64,000 bases of DNA, taken from positions 797,172 through 861,171 of the forward strand of contig JAJSPD010000015.1 of assembly GCA_021307315.1 (NCBI GenBank), given 5' to 3'. This document shows, piece by piece, positions 10,526-22,830 of the stretch. Numbering within the stretch: position 1 is the first letter of the stretch; each line of letters begins with the position of its first letter. Under the pieces are notes generated by a model that worked only from the letters and a program-made list of their open reading frames with translations, had not been told where the DNA came from and made no database searches. Source of the DNA: Bisporella sp. PMI_857. Its lineage: Eukaryota; Ascomycota; Leotiomycetes; Helotiales; Helotiaceae. Made by a program: the position numbers and the translations under genes.

Positions 10526-12600
10526 TTGAGGTTAATGTAGTGGGGCAAAACCTTATTAATAACCTTAATTCCACATCATGAGAAGAGCATATTTTCAACC
10601 CAGATATCACCTCAATGCTCATTTTCTGTAGATTCGCTTTTCGAAATCATCTCTCATCAAAATTGTTGACGCGTACGGCGGATCGGTAGCAGCTGCCAAG
10701 ATGCCACAATTGCAATTTAATTTTTTAAGAAGAGCCAAGTTTGTTCTTACTTGGAATTCATATTTGCCTCTGAATATATAGCTGTGATGAGGATCGTTCA
10801 AAGCGCCTGACTCTTATCTTGATGCTAATTTTAATGTTTCATTAACCTACAAAAAGATTATATCTTTTGGCATCTACATTGTTGTCTTGTGCAACAAAAT
10901 ATCTGGTGTAGGTATTATACGCTGATACCTGTTACACTTACTCGATCTCTATTTTAGTTGGCTAAGCTTGGCTCTGTAGATAATTCCAATTGTTGCAGGC
11001 ATCGACAGCCAGGAACAGAGAGCATCGTAATCATATTCCACTATCACACCAGCCTTCAAGTAAATCTTGAAGCAGGCTTTCGTACTTCCTCTTTCACCAA
11101 CTATCATTTATATACAAACAGCGGATTTGGCTAAAAGGAAGCTGACATGGTTGAGTCATCAAATTTTGTATGATCTTCGTCTTTCAAGTCGTAGGACTCT
11201 TGCTTCTTGCGCATTTTCACTATCAAAATAAATACCATGCCGCCATCTTTCCATATTAAAGAGACCTCTCTACGCCTCTCTCCTCACAAATGATGGGTAG
11301 TTAATTCCATCACGCAAAGACAAGCAAACCAACTACACACCGTCCCTCCGAGTCATAATTTATCAGTATCTTTTAGGTAGGTCATGTCAACGGGCAATCC
11401 TTCACGGAAAGCCGCAAACATAAAACATGGGATTATGGGTGACGGGATGGGTAAGACCGAGGCGGTTTCGGAAACTAGTCCTCGAACCATTGCGGGAACT
11501 GAGGCACGTATAACAACCATTCGCAGCTTACCACTGTCATCTCCGACCTTCGCCGGTATTTACCCTCCAGGCGGGATCAAAACTGATGCCTCCAGCGCCG
11601 TCATCGCTAAAACACAACCAAAAATCTCGCTAGGCCTATAGCGATTCGTCAACGAAAGGTACTCCAACCTGTCAGCCAACATGAGAACGCCATATGAAAG
11701 GAAAACACCGCAAGTAGGGAACCCTCCCAATTACACATTTATTTCAACCGCAGCTGACGTCGGACAACGCGCACTGGTCTTCAGCAATCGGTAGATGGCC
11801 ATGTTATCCTCATTCAATGAGAACGAGTGTTGGAAGCAGATGGCCGACGGGAGAGACTGGAGAAATCGAAAGGGGTTTCGGTATCTGAGCAATAGGGTAG
11901 GAATTCTCGCTTGCGTAAGAAATTTGTCTGGCAGAGCTTGAAGACGGTTGGCTTTTTTACCTTTTTTTTTTGGGTTGATAAGTGACCATTCTTACGCTTC
12001 GAAATATAAGTTAGGCGATCCATTTATGATGGAACGTTAAGTTTACACTGGCAGATCCCGATCAGCTTAGCAAGGGCCAAAACTTGGGAGCATAAACCCA
12101 TGCTAAGATGTTTGTAAAGCCACTTCAAACGTTAATACGAGTGTGCTTTGGAGCTAAGCTGATTGCGCATGTATTCGCAAAATTACCACACCCAACATCT
12201 AGAAACATCATTTACTTGGCTTGAAGCCGCCCTCGTTCGCTTGTCACGTTCTAAGGTCACCAATTTGGACCTGTTTCATCAAATTGGATATCATTCGGTT
12301 ACCTTTTTCGGGTGGAAAATGCGCAGCCTTTTTCATTTACAGCAAAAATTTATCGAGAGCTGTATCAGTTTCACGCCGTTTTTACAAACGGCTTTCCTTG
12401 CAATCACAAATAAAGGTCGGCTGATGAAATGGCAAGTTTCCCATTTGGACAGCAATCTACCTGGAGTAGTATAAAATGGATATCCTGTTCCGCCTTTCAC
12501 CACCTCATATTATCCATCATTGCATTTTCTGCATTTTCGTTTGCTTACTGGCAATCTATGAAGCACTAATTCTTGTCACAGGCCAAGTTTCTCCTCCTCA
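10526..12600. other. Intergenic, no confident gene
   Basis: Contains an 85-codon plus-strand frame (11384-11641, Ser/Thr/Ile-rich, no domain) and short frames at 12163-12474. None is supported by splice sites, homology signatures or context. Confidence 0.4.
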
Positions 12601-12601
12601 A

Positions 12602-12918
12602 GATGTCAGAGCCAGTCTGCAACTCTGCGGAGAGGTTCCGGATGATAAAAGCCATAAGGGGAAGATGGAATTGATTGAAGTCAATTGCCATATGATGAAA
12701 GGCTGCGCAAAATGCGGTGTGCCAACATCGGATCACTGGGCAATCCAATGCAAGAAACCATACCCGCCCACGAAAATTACGTATGCGATTGGTGTTTTCA
12801 GGAACATGAAGAGGGGGAGGAAGCGCAGTGTCATCCCATATTCAGCAAGAGCTATAAGGATGCATTCTCTAATAACTCGGCTGTGCTATCGTTTGGCGCG
12901 ATATGCAAGCAATTCTAG
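12602..12918 (+). pseudogene. Frameshifted Cys/His-rich (zinc-binding-like) remnant
   Basis: One frame holds CAKCGVPTSDHWAIQC (C-x2-C-x6-H-x4-C; about 12698-12750). A few codons later the neighbouring frame continues with YVCDWCFQEHEEGEEAQCHP (about 12781-12840) and a further stretch to a stop at 12918. Together they look like one protein with two Cys/His clusters broken by a frameshift near 12765. I see no intron that would restore the frame. It lies directly upstream of the Argonaute remnant and could be the N-terminal part of the same decayed locus or a separate gene. Family not recognised. Confidence 0.4.
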
Positions 12919-13279
12919 CACACCGACCATGGGTCTAATAAAGCGAACCCTGCACCGTTTCGAGGGAGCAATGGTCACCGAGGGCCATAGTCAACGCTGC
13001 AGGGAACTCTGGCGGAAGGGCCATAGGGAAAGACACAAAGAAAGCAATGAATACTAAGGCTGGCCCCGCCCCGAAGGAACCAGCTGCCAAATCGGTCCCT
13101 CCAGGCCGATAGGCTCTGAATCCTTAGATAGCTCTTCGAAGCATTCCCAAAATTCACCCGCATCAACCTCAACTTCGCAGAAGAATGAACCCCGGGAGAA
13201 GGCAAAGAGAACCCGTCAATAGAGAGGCGGTGAGCGAAAAGAGAAGAGCAGGAGAGCGGAAGCATATCGCATTTCTGGG

Positions 13280-14255
13280 ATGAAGATTTTGGAGCCAAAG
13301 AGTGTACGAACCGCCGTGATAGGTCCAAATTCGGACGCCATCCTCACAAACTTCTTCGAAATTAGCCTCGATCCGCCTAAGAACGTATATCGGTATAGCA
13401 TTTCACTTGGTGAGATACCCCTGAAAGAGGACGGATTGGATACTGATGAAAAGCGGCAACCCACCAACGTCGTAACGAAGCGGGTATCAACCAAGAGCCT
13501 TTTGGAAAGTCGGACTTCGGCACCATCTCACAGTAACTGGGCGTGCGACTGTGATGCCATTATTGCCTCTGGTGAGCTCTATCCTCACAATAACTTTCGC
13601 GACGGGATCACCACGAAGAATCATCTGCGGAGCGCCGCAAATGATAAAGAGATCGAAATGGAATCCAAGATAAACTTACTGGGTCAAGTTGATCTTCCCA
13701 AGTTGAAGCAGCTTCTAACCAATAACTCGCCTAGGGTAGCTCCTGATGCGGACAAGCCTGAAGAAATATAGCCTTATTATTCAGATGAAGAACTGAAGGC
13801 TCTGAACATGATTTCATGGAAGTTCATCACCGGCTCGGGTTTTGCTGGAGGAAGACATGGCAATAGAACTTATCCTGCTCAACAGTCGAAGCCAGACATG
13901 GACTCTGCCTACCAGATATGTGATGGGTTCTTCACTTCCATGCGGTTCGGTCAAGGCGCTGTCCTGTTGAATATCAACACTGTCAACTCGGCATTCTACC
14001 CTCCAACTCTTCTGTCGACTTGGATTAAGTCCCATCCCAAACTTGGGAGTAACTTCTCCATAGAAGACTTTGAATCGGGGCTGAAAGATATTCTAGTGAC
14101 TTCTAACAGAGGAGAAGCAGCCCGACGCTGCCAGAATGAGATTTTTTGCATCGGTAAAGGTTTCCTAGAGGACGAAGGATTTCTGGAAGTTGACGGTGAT
14201 TCAAGTCCAAGATCTCTATTAATAATTACCTGGAACGGCATGTTCTACCTTTAGG
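13280..14255 (+). pseudogene. Truncated, interrupted Argonaute-like gene
   Basis: The sequence matches the N-terminal and L1 linker region of fungal Argonautes. The N-domain part is ILTNFFEISLDPPKNVYRYS (about 13337-13396). The L1 part includes ALNMISWKFITGSGFAGGR, YQICDGFFTSMRFGQG and LLNINTVNSAFYPPTLLSTW (about 13801-14022). The two parts are in one frame but separated by TAG at 13769-13771; removing it as an intron would need one of only 36 bp. After VDGDS (near 14200) the frame shifts to KISINNYLERH, which resembles the start of the PAZ domain, and homology then stops. No PAZ core, MID or PIWI domain follows within the next kilobases, so no slicer or guide-binding lobe could be made. Argonautes are the core of RNA silencing; this copy is a dead remnant. 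Confidence 0.7.
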
Positions 14256-17200
14256 ACTTCTTTGTCTTTCTTCGTGGAATGGCTCTTTCCTCTTGGTCTG
14301 TCGCTTCCTTCATTGCCTTCCATCCTCAATTTCGATTCCTTCTTTGATATTTTGTGCATCAAGCAGGCTTCTCACGGAGTAACTCACCTTTTCCGTCCTT
14401 CAGCTTCCGTGAGAATCCTCGCGCGATATCAAAGAAACATTTCTTGTTTTGCCATTACCATATTTTGCGATTCTACGCCGATTTTTTTTGTTGGGGGTCA
14501 CTGGGGGGCCTAGCTCGTAGGTTCTTCTCTGACCTTCATTTTGACAGCCACGGACTCTTTCGCTTTTCTGTTACATGCCTCTTTGTCTTTGCTCCTCGCC
14601 ATACCTTTGGTGCTCCCCACTGCTTGTGGTACCTGAAAGAGGTGGGCCCGTCTCTTCCAGCGAGTTCGATATTGACGAGTGTCCCGCCGTTCAGATTGTA
14701 ACGCGGATTTATTGAGGAAAGAACAAAGGCATATCCAGAATATTGAAATCACCAATGAAACATTCGATTCAGGAAATTCTATGATGATGCATTACTTGGC
14801 GAGACTATCATGATGGCTCCCGACGTGATTCTGTATTTACACTACAATTAGAAGGAGATTAAAGTTTAACGATGTCCATCCTTTCCTCAGTTTAGGTTCT
14901 GCTTATGGAACGTCCGATCATGATTCAGATGAAAGATCTGACATGCGAGTATTAGTAGTTGAGACCGCGATCAAGCTTCGAAGAGATCATCCCGTTTAGA
15001 CGCCTAGGTTATCATGCCATGGAGAAGTATCTCCCTCATCACATTGAGAGAAGGTAATGATGAATACCTGCTACTAATTATCGAGATCGCATCTCCCAAT
15101 CCTCCATAGAAGCTTGGAGATCGCTTTAGGAAGAGTGCGAAGTGTTCTTGATCCGTATAATACAAAATAGACGTGAGACCCAAACACGGACAAGCAAGAT
15201 TGTGGATGGTTGACTTTCGTTCCTCTTGTGTTCTCTACGACGCTCGCTTAGGAGGAATCACTTGATTAGAGTCTTCAAGAGCGGATATTTTAATTGCGAT
15301 GAAGTTAAATGTTCTCACCTAACAATGCATAGATTCCATATGCTTCACAGGCCAGTGGAACATCGCAATCTCGGACAAAAGGCAAAATGAGCACGAAACT
15401 TGGTAGAGAATGAATCAATCTCCAGTAATCATGGAACCTTCTCTACGGACCGAAACCAGTACGGAGCGTACCAAGCAGATCAGATACCACGAACGGGAAG
15501 TGATGGAGGTACATGAAATGAGCCAAAGGTGAATCGCGTCAACGGAAAGAGACAGATGGAGACGTTGAATCACAAAGCATGAAATTAATGCTCATTTTCC
15601 AGCTGGCGGTACTTCCACCCTGATCGAGATGGACAGCAACCAAAAGATGCAAGTTCAATTTCAATCTGCAGAAATGAAAACAACGAAAAAACAACAACCA
15701 GAAATCTCCTTTTTCGTACCACGCAGTCTGCCTCCTGAGCAAGCTAGCGCAGTTCCGTAACCGAGCCCCCTATTCTTACGTCCGTATGTCCCAAGAAACC
15801 TCCCCCCGAGGCCCCAACCCGCATGTTTTCACAAAGGTCGGCGACCTCTCGCTTGGGACTCAAAGGAGGACCTAATTTTCCAAAATCACAATATATCGTC
15901 AAAATCAAAGAATCCACAAAGGCAGGCGAAGCACCGGAACGACCAAGACCCGGCGCCACATCTTGAGTTCCTGTGAAACTGATGGAAGCTCCGATAAATG
16001 TAACTTGGATTCTCCAGCAGCCTCGCGTATATGCCAGGCCAGGTCTGCGGGATCGTGAGTGTTATGATACGTTGCATTTACTCTAGCAGCTGAATAGATT
16101 TTGAGACATCCGTAAGCATGATTACTGAACATAACGAAGGGCGAATCGTCAGCCCCAAGTCGCGCGTCTCGCTGGGTAAGCATTCTCCCTCCCTCGTGCT
16201 CGTTCTCTTCTTCACTCTTCCTCAGGATTTTTCACTCAAAATCATGTGAAGTGTACCCGGCAGACTGGCTCGAAGGGCTGGAATCTGCTTGGGCTGGACT
16301 GGACTGGACCGGAAACAGAATGTGCCTCGGTCATGCCTTGTGGATAGCAGCATGAGTTACAATACATAAGAAAAGGCCAAAGGTTTTTTTTGTTTTTTTT
16401 TCAATCGACACTATCGGTGGCGCAGCTTCGACTAGAAGTTACTTTGCTTGGAATGAACCTGCGGGGCTAGTAAGTTGAAAGCATGACACCCGCCGCTGGG
16501 CTTTTTGACGGATCCGCTTGTACGACTCCAGCAGGCATGAACCGTCGGTACTTGGGAGAGAACATTCCCTTTGAGTTCGCAACGGTCGCCCGATTAAAGT
16601 CTATTTCATTTCATTCCAGCTCCATTTCATTTGCCAATATATGCTTCTACAACGTTTCTAGCCCCTGTTATAAGGTTCAGCTCAAACCTTATTATATATA
16701 CCATCCACTAAGACGGCACCCATCTAATCTCAAGCCAAATTTAAGTCCCCTGTCTATCTTTCAGCCTTGTGGAACCTGTGCAGTTGTGTTCAAAATTACA
16801 CCCACCAAGGTTTGGTGCCTGCGCATCCAACATATCGAACAAAGAATCCCCTGGCATATGGGACGTTAACGCACCTCCTATTGATAATCTTGCTACTGCT
16901 GGAGGAGGCTGCAAGCTCACATGTGATGATGTCTGAAGCCTGACAAACGCGCAACACCTCACTCTGCATTCTCGCCGCCATTAAAGCCTGTCGTTACGAT
17001 ATGCTCGGCATCGACAATGATAGCGTAGATACACCTAATCTTATGGGTCCTCATGGCTTGATTTTCGGTGTCGCAGATGACGACGAGCATCAAGAGTCGG
17101 TCAGAATGCCACGCATCTCAATCTTTTAATCCTATAGTTGGGAAGATACGAGCTAAAGGACGCGGCGTTTCTGCGGATTCATTGGATCATGTATTATGAT

Positions 17201-19200
17201 TGCCTCTCTTGTCGATGAAGCCGAGATAGCAAATCCCCCAAACCGCCCAAGCTCAGTGTTGGCATCAGGCTTCCGAGGAACCGGGTTTGATGCAAAGCAA
17301 AGTAAGTCTGACCATTACACCGCAGATAGTCGCGTGATATCTCGCAGCACGCAAGAAGGAACACAATGGCAGCTCAGACATGGCTCTGTTAGTAGATCCT
17401 ATAAAAAATGATACCCAAATCCGTGGTTCGCCTCGGTGCATCTCGCTAGAGCATCACCGAGGGTCGCATTTGTATATGTCGAGTGGCAAAGATGTTTTGG
17501 GTTATGCTTCGCAGAGGAGCCTGGTTGTCACCGGCCGGGTTTTGGTACGTGCGAAAGGGGAGGCTTGAACAACATTCTGTGTAATCGACCGTGCCCATAT
17601 TAGCAGGCAATGGAGATGGATTGTTCCTCGTTTTAGTTAGGAGTGGTTCGTGAAGTTTGCAGAGGCAGTTCGTGGGAGTTGGGAGGAAGGTTACCTAGGG
17701 GATTTGCCACCAGTGAGGACGATGATAAGGACATTTGGTAAGGCGGCGTGGTTCCAACCTCGATCAGGTACTGTAAACCTTCAGAGTGGTTGCAGGGGGA
17801 AGAAAGAGGTGTTTTACTTGGGCTTGGGCTTGTACCGTACTAATGTGCCTATACCCTTACCCTTTCCTAGCCCCTCCCACCATGCGATATTTTCTGGGAT
17901 ACGCTTCACCAGCAACAGTTCATTTATATTGAAAGAAAATATCCGAGAGTAGTAACCTTAAGGATGACCAGGAAGAAGATATAGCTTTCCGAAGAATGAT
18001 GCATTCTATATTGGACGCATTCAAATCTTTGCCTCTTTGGCACAAAAGTGGCGCATCCCATATCCGTTCAATCGCATTTGCAGCTTCCAATGCTGGCTCA
18101 TTCATGATGCCACCTTTTTTGGTTGGTAGGGAGTTATGCTTCTTTCATGCACCTCATGGCCCAATTCAGGAAGTCGTAAATTGCAGTGTATCCCTCACCC
18201 CCTAAATAGCTCCATAGTCTATGGTAATTGCCCCCTCGATTAGATAAATTTTCATGTCATTGTCAGCCCTCATCAATGTCCGATTTCTCCTGAGGGTTTC
18301 CATGTGTGCGCGCCAACCCCTGCAGCGATGCGGTTTCAATTGATCTGCATACCGGATCACGCTCCCCGGCAGAAAAGCAAGTAAAATAATCGCCGTAAAA
18401 TAATCCATGCAACCCTAGAATACCAGGTTGAGAAATGTTGAGGCCTACTGCAGCGAATCTTGCCGCCCCCAAAGCCCTCTCACCTGATCTGATTGGAACA
18501 ATGAGAGAGAGAGAGGTGTAACCAGAGGTGGTTTTCTGTTGACTGGTCACATGGTACAAGATCTAGCACGGTACAGCAGCTCCCGTAGCTGTCGTGCAAC
18601 ACTAGCCGAAGCAGGCCTGACTGTTTGTTTTGGGGCCGACTCATGGAGTCTATTTGCACATCAAAGCCCCTCAAGCCGTGTGGGCGAAAGCTTTTGGCAG
18701 TGAATTAGGATTTTCGGTATCGAAAATCGAAAATCATAGGAACAGTCAGAAGTCCATTCTCGGCCCGAACCGTTTGGTCATACGGGCCCGGGGACGGAGA
18801 AGCCTTTGGCAGTGCAAGACAATTGGAGATGCCGAACTTGGCATCAGTAACCACGCGTCTTCCCGACCTGCCCACAAACCCCGCTATCGAATCTCGATAT
18901 GATGAATCGGCAATGTTTGGAGTAAGGTGCTTGTTCGCCAAAGAAGAAATATCCGACATACATGAGCGACATGCTCGAATCCTGCTTCGTCCTAAAATCA
19001 TTTTACTGCTAGACCTAACGTAAGGCGAATGAATTATTACCATCCAAAGGCATCTTGATTCATGAAAATGGTGTTGGGAATGTCCGCTTCTGCACGTGGA
19101 AGCCGGGGACAGCTGCAATGCGGATAGCTCTTTTGATCCGGCAGGATGCAGCCAGCAGTGGTGTATGTGTGCGTGACCAAATTTTGACGGAAGACTTATT
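14256..19200. other. Long stretch without a supportable gene
   Basis: Many short frames, none convincing. Minus-strand frames at 15744-16183 and a plus-strand frame at 16483-16869 have no domain. A readable run at about 16999-17130 and 17196-17411 plus is interrupted by stops and might be a relic of an unknown gene. There is a short AG/CT microsatellite near 18500-18520. GC content is ordinary, so this is not a simple AT-rich isochore. Confidence 0.45.
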
Positions 19201-22200
19201 TGGAATGGCGCCAGCTTCGGTGACTTGCAGGTAAACTTCAGGATCGAGCCTTGCTGTATATTAGAATGCTTTGTATACGAGATGCTGATTTGTGGAGCGG
19301 AGGCGGGGAAATCTGGATGAAGAACGCCTTCGATCTTGGATGTGGTTAGAATACACGTTCTAGATGTTTTAAGCTGCGGCTTGGCTTTTGTGAGGTATTG
19401 GGCAGCTTAGCCATTGCCAGTTAGAGACGAAGAAGTAAAATGTGGGAGGGTGAGGTGTCGTGAAGATAGCAGCGACTCTAAAGCGACGTAGCGTCAGGCA
19501 GGGAGTTGTCTTCGAGCTGCGTGAAGGAGTCTTGGCCGAAGACGTCGTTTGCTCCTCATCTTAATAAGTGCTTTGTTGGAAAGTTGGAAACGCTGACATC
19601 CTTGGTCTCGAGCAACTTTTTAGAATATGGAAAAACACCTTTACAACTGCTTGGAACGGGGGTGTTGAGGCGTTTGACCTGCCCTGACATGATGAACAAC
19701 GGTGTAGCAATTAAGGCTGTTGGGAAGAGTGCCCTATCAAAGATCTGAGACATGATTGACAGTAGTGATGCCGCCGATTACGAAGACTCGACGTCATCTC
19801 ATCATAATGGTATTTCAGGCGAGACATGGGAGGCACCATAGGCTTACTTCATGCTTGCAGTCTCGCAGAAGCATGTGTTGAAGCAAACATGTATGGCTGA
19901 TGCCATTGCGCATGGACATGGTTGATCGGCCATCAAACACGGAAAGGTCAGGCTCTCGTGATGATTGAGGACGAAAACAAAATGAGGCGTAATCACGAAG
20001 ATCGGAAAGCCACTACCAGATTGGCAGACAGTGACCATCGAGAGGCCGGTCATCTAAGCAAGCACATTGCTCCTCTTAGAGAACCAGTCATTTCAAATTG
20101 ATGAATGGGGCCAATCTTGAGCTCCTGATAGCATTTGATTTTTACTGTAGAGTGAAAATTATATACAATAGCTACAGCTAGGTAATTGCAGTCAATAGGT
20201 AAGTGGAAAGAGAGCTGGGAGCCAAGACACCGGAAAGTTTATATTCCTGTTTTAAGGTTCACATCGGAGCTACCTCCCGCCCATTCTTGCTTTGAAGAAG
20301 GGCCTTTTTTCAGTCTCCAAGTAGGCACGGTTTGTGGAGTAAACTAATTTCAAGCTGATATCGTGAGTTCTTACAGGAGTGTCTGCGCGTGCCGCGGACG
20401 CTTGAGGCGCCTCAGACGCCAGTAAAGGTAGCTTCGATGCCATCTCTCATGCCGAGGGATTTACGGCCTTAAGAGAAACGTCTTTTTATTCGGATTGGTG
20501 CAAAGAACCGTTAAGTAGTAACAGAGCGGCCAATGGACTTCCAGGCCACAGTCAAAATTGTAAATCTGTGTAGTGTGGTGTTACTGCTGCTCGTAAGGTG
20601 GATACTCAGTGCTGAGAGCCTCGACTTCTTGCTCTGAGCTTGCACATTGATTGGATTTAATGTCAAGATGCCTTCAGTAATTGAAACATGTTGGATCATA
20701 GGCGTCTCTTCTGACCCGCCGCCCGATCATTTCGTAACGGTAGAGGAAAACTGCAGCATCGATTGGCCGTCGCCTCAGACATCGAAGGGTCCCTGCAAAA
20801 ATGATCTGAGCTGGGCCTTCCACGCGTCGCTGTTGCATTTGTTTTTAATAACCTCGGTGATCTTTGAGTGGACAATGCACAATGAGAGCGAGCCACTGAT
20901 GGTGGTTAACCATGTATCGTGGGTCTCGCACTGAGGCTCTCGAAAAAGTGTACCGGTAGCTTGCCAGGTACCAAATCAATAGAATCGATAGATCATAATC
21001 TTGGCATGCCGGTGATGGATACGCCCTATGTGCATGGTCTCCTCCACTTTCTTGGGTCAGTTGAAGTTTGAGCGAATAGAGAAGTACAGTGTTTCCTGTA
21101 TGAGACTGCCTGGATACTTAGGACAAGTATCTCTGGGAGGAGGCTGCCGATGCAAGCAAGTGAGCGACGGCTTGGTGCCTGGCTTTCACACTAGAACCAT
21201 TACTGGTCGCATTGGAAGAAACAAACCGTCGAATTGTGAAGGTCCTAAATCAATACTAGATGGCTCTTTGTGTAGCAGAGCGTTAGTGCGCAATCAAACC
21301 TTAAAATGAGATAGATACTCGATGAATTCTCGAGTTTTGCTATTCATTCTGCTCAGCCCTGACCTTAGTCGCGCCGCGAAAACTATTATTCCAAACCGAA
21401 GCTACTACAGATTGTTTTACTTGCCTTGCACCACTTGCCTCGTTGATCAAGCCCAATATTGACTTTTTGTACACACCTGCCAGGTATTGGTGGATCCGGC
21501 CTCGGGAAGAAACTAAGATTAAGTCTAAACCAAGGGAAACCGAACCTCGCCATCACGAAGATCACGCCGAATGCTTTTGGTGAAGATAGACATTGGACCA
21601 TTGAACTGTGCCACGCTCTTTCTCTTTCGGCCATTTCCACGTGCTCCTAGAAATTCAGAGATATCCAGAGCAACTAAAACCAACTTAAAAGGGTGTTAGC
21701 GGCGAGTACTTCTGAGAAGTCATATATTTCTGATATTCCGTCCTTGCTGCTCGACCTCACCAGGCAGATTGTCGTCCACGGTTTAAATTTTCTTTTTCAA
21801 ACTCTGACTCTAGTGCTGAAAGGCATTCATTCCTCCAGGTGTCGAGAAGATATCGTGACGTCGAGCTGTTTGAGAATTCTTTGGTACGTCGGAAGTCCAT
21901 CTATTTGGTCCTAGCAGCCTGGTGATACGCAAGTATTTCCCCGCCTATGCTTATTCCTTGACACAAGATCCAGCCTGACTGTTCCCTTAAGGTCATCAAT
22001 TGAACGATTGAGCACGGCGCATCTCAGGATCACAGCTATTAATCTTGGGAACCTACCTATCACTATATCAGAGGCACTCTCGGACGCATACCCATTCGCA
22101 ACTTTCCCCTAATAAAGATTACCCATTCTCTGGCTCAACAGTGAGCTCTCGTCAGCCACCATCGGTCATCCTTCCTGTCAGGCCAGCATAACATCCCCGG

Positions 22201-22830
22201 GATCCGTCTTCCAGCCAGCGATCCACGCCAGTGCTTGACCACTCTCCACAACCGCTCATCGGGTATCATACATACGGCCCCTGCCAGTTCACAGTCACCT
22301 CTAAACCCCCCTCCCTCACTGACCGGCATTGATCATATCCAACGGCATTGTCAGGAAGCTCCCCGCCGCCTTTCTCATTTTCAATTGGGGGGGTGTGGTG
22401 CCTGATTTTGCCTTACCCGAGCCACAGGCCCTTTATTTTTGACGAGGGTTACAGTCAGGATTCATCACCAATTTGGGTCAGCGAGTCGACGCTGTGCTGA
22501 GGGTCAATTCCAATCATATCACGGCTCTTTCGAATTTGAGGTCGTGCCAAATTAAAATTTGCGCATAGGTCATTTGAAGCTCATTTCACCAGTTTCTCAC
22601 GGGAATATCCCATAGGGTTCAGAAGCACTCCTCGCTATCCGGCTCCATATTAGGCATCTTGTAGCCAGCCACCAACCACGAGGAGGGCAAGGCTGGAGCA
22701 GATCCTCCCAGGGCCATCAAAGCATAAATTCCGCAGGTGGTGGATTTGACGACTCTAGACCAGCATCGATAGACGGCGGGTTGCGATCGTTTTTTGACGT
22801 TGGATTGAGTTTAGCTCTTGATCTCTGCTA
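19201..22830. other. Long stretch without a supportable gene
   Basis: Short frames occur on both strands (19506-19753, 19844-20053, 20511-20934), with stops between segments that otherwise read fairly protein-like on the minus strand. These may be relics, but I could not assign a family. The right part merges into the leader of the NDT80-family gene. Confidence 0.4.

Noticed and set aside
13736..13771. A 36-bp GT-AG intron that would remove the stop in the Argonaute remnant
   Set aside because: Shorter than every other intron here (46 bp minimum), and the downstream frameshift and missing PAZ/PIWI would remain.
20511..20934. Protein-like minus-strand runs considered as a metabolic-enzyme relic
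   Set aside because: No family motif holds over more than a few residues, and stops occur in every frame.
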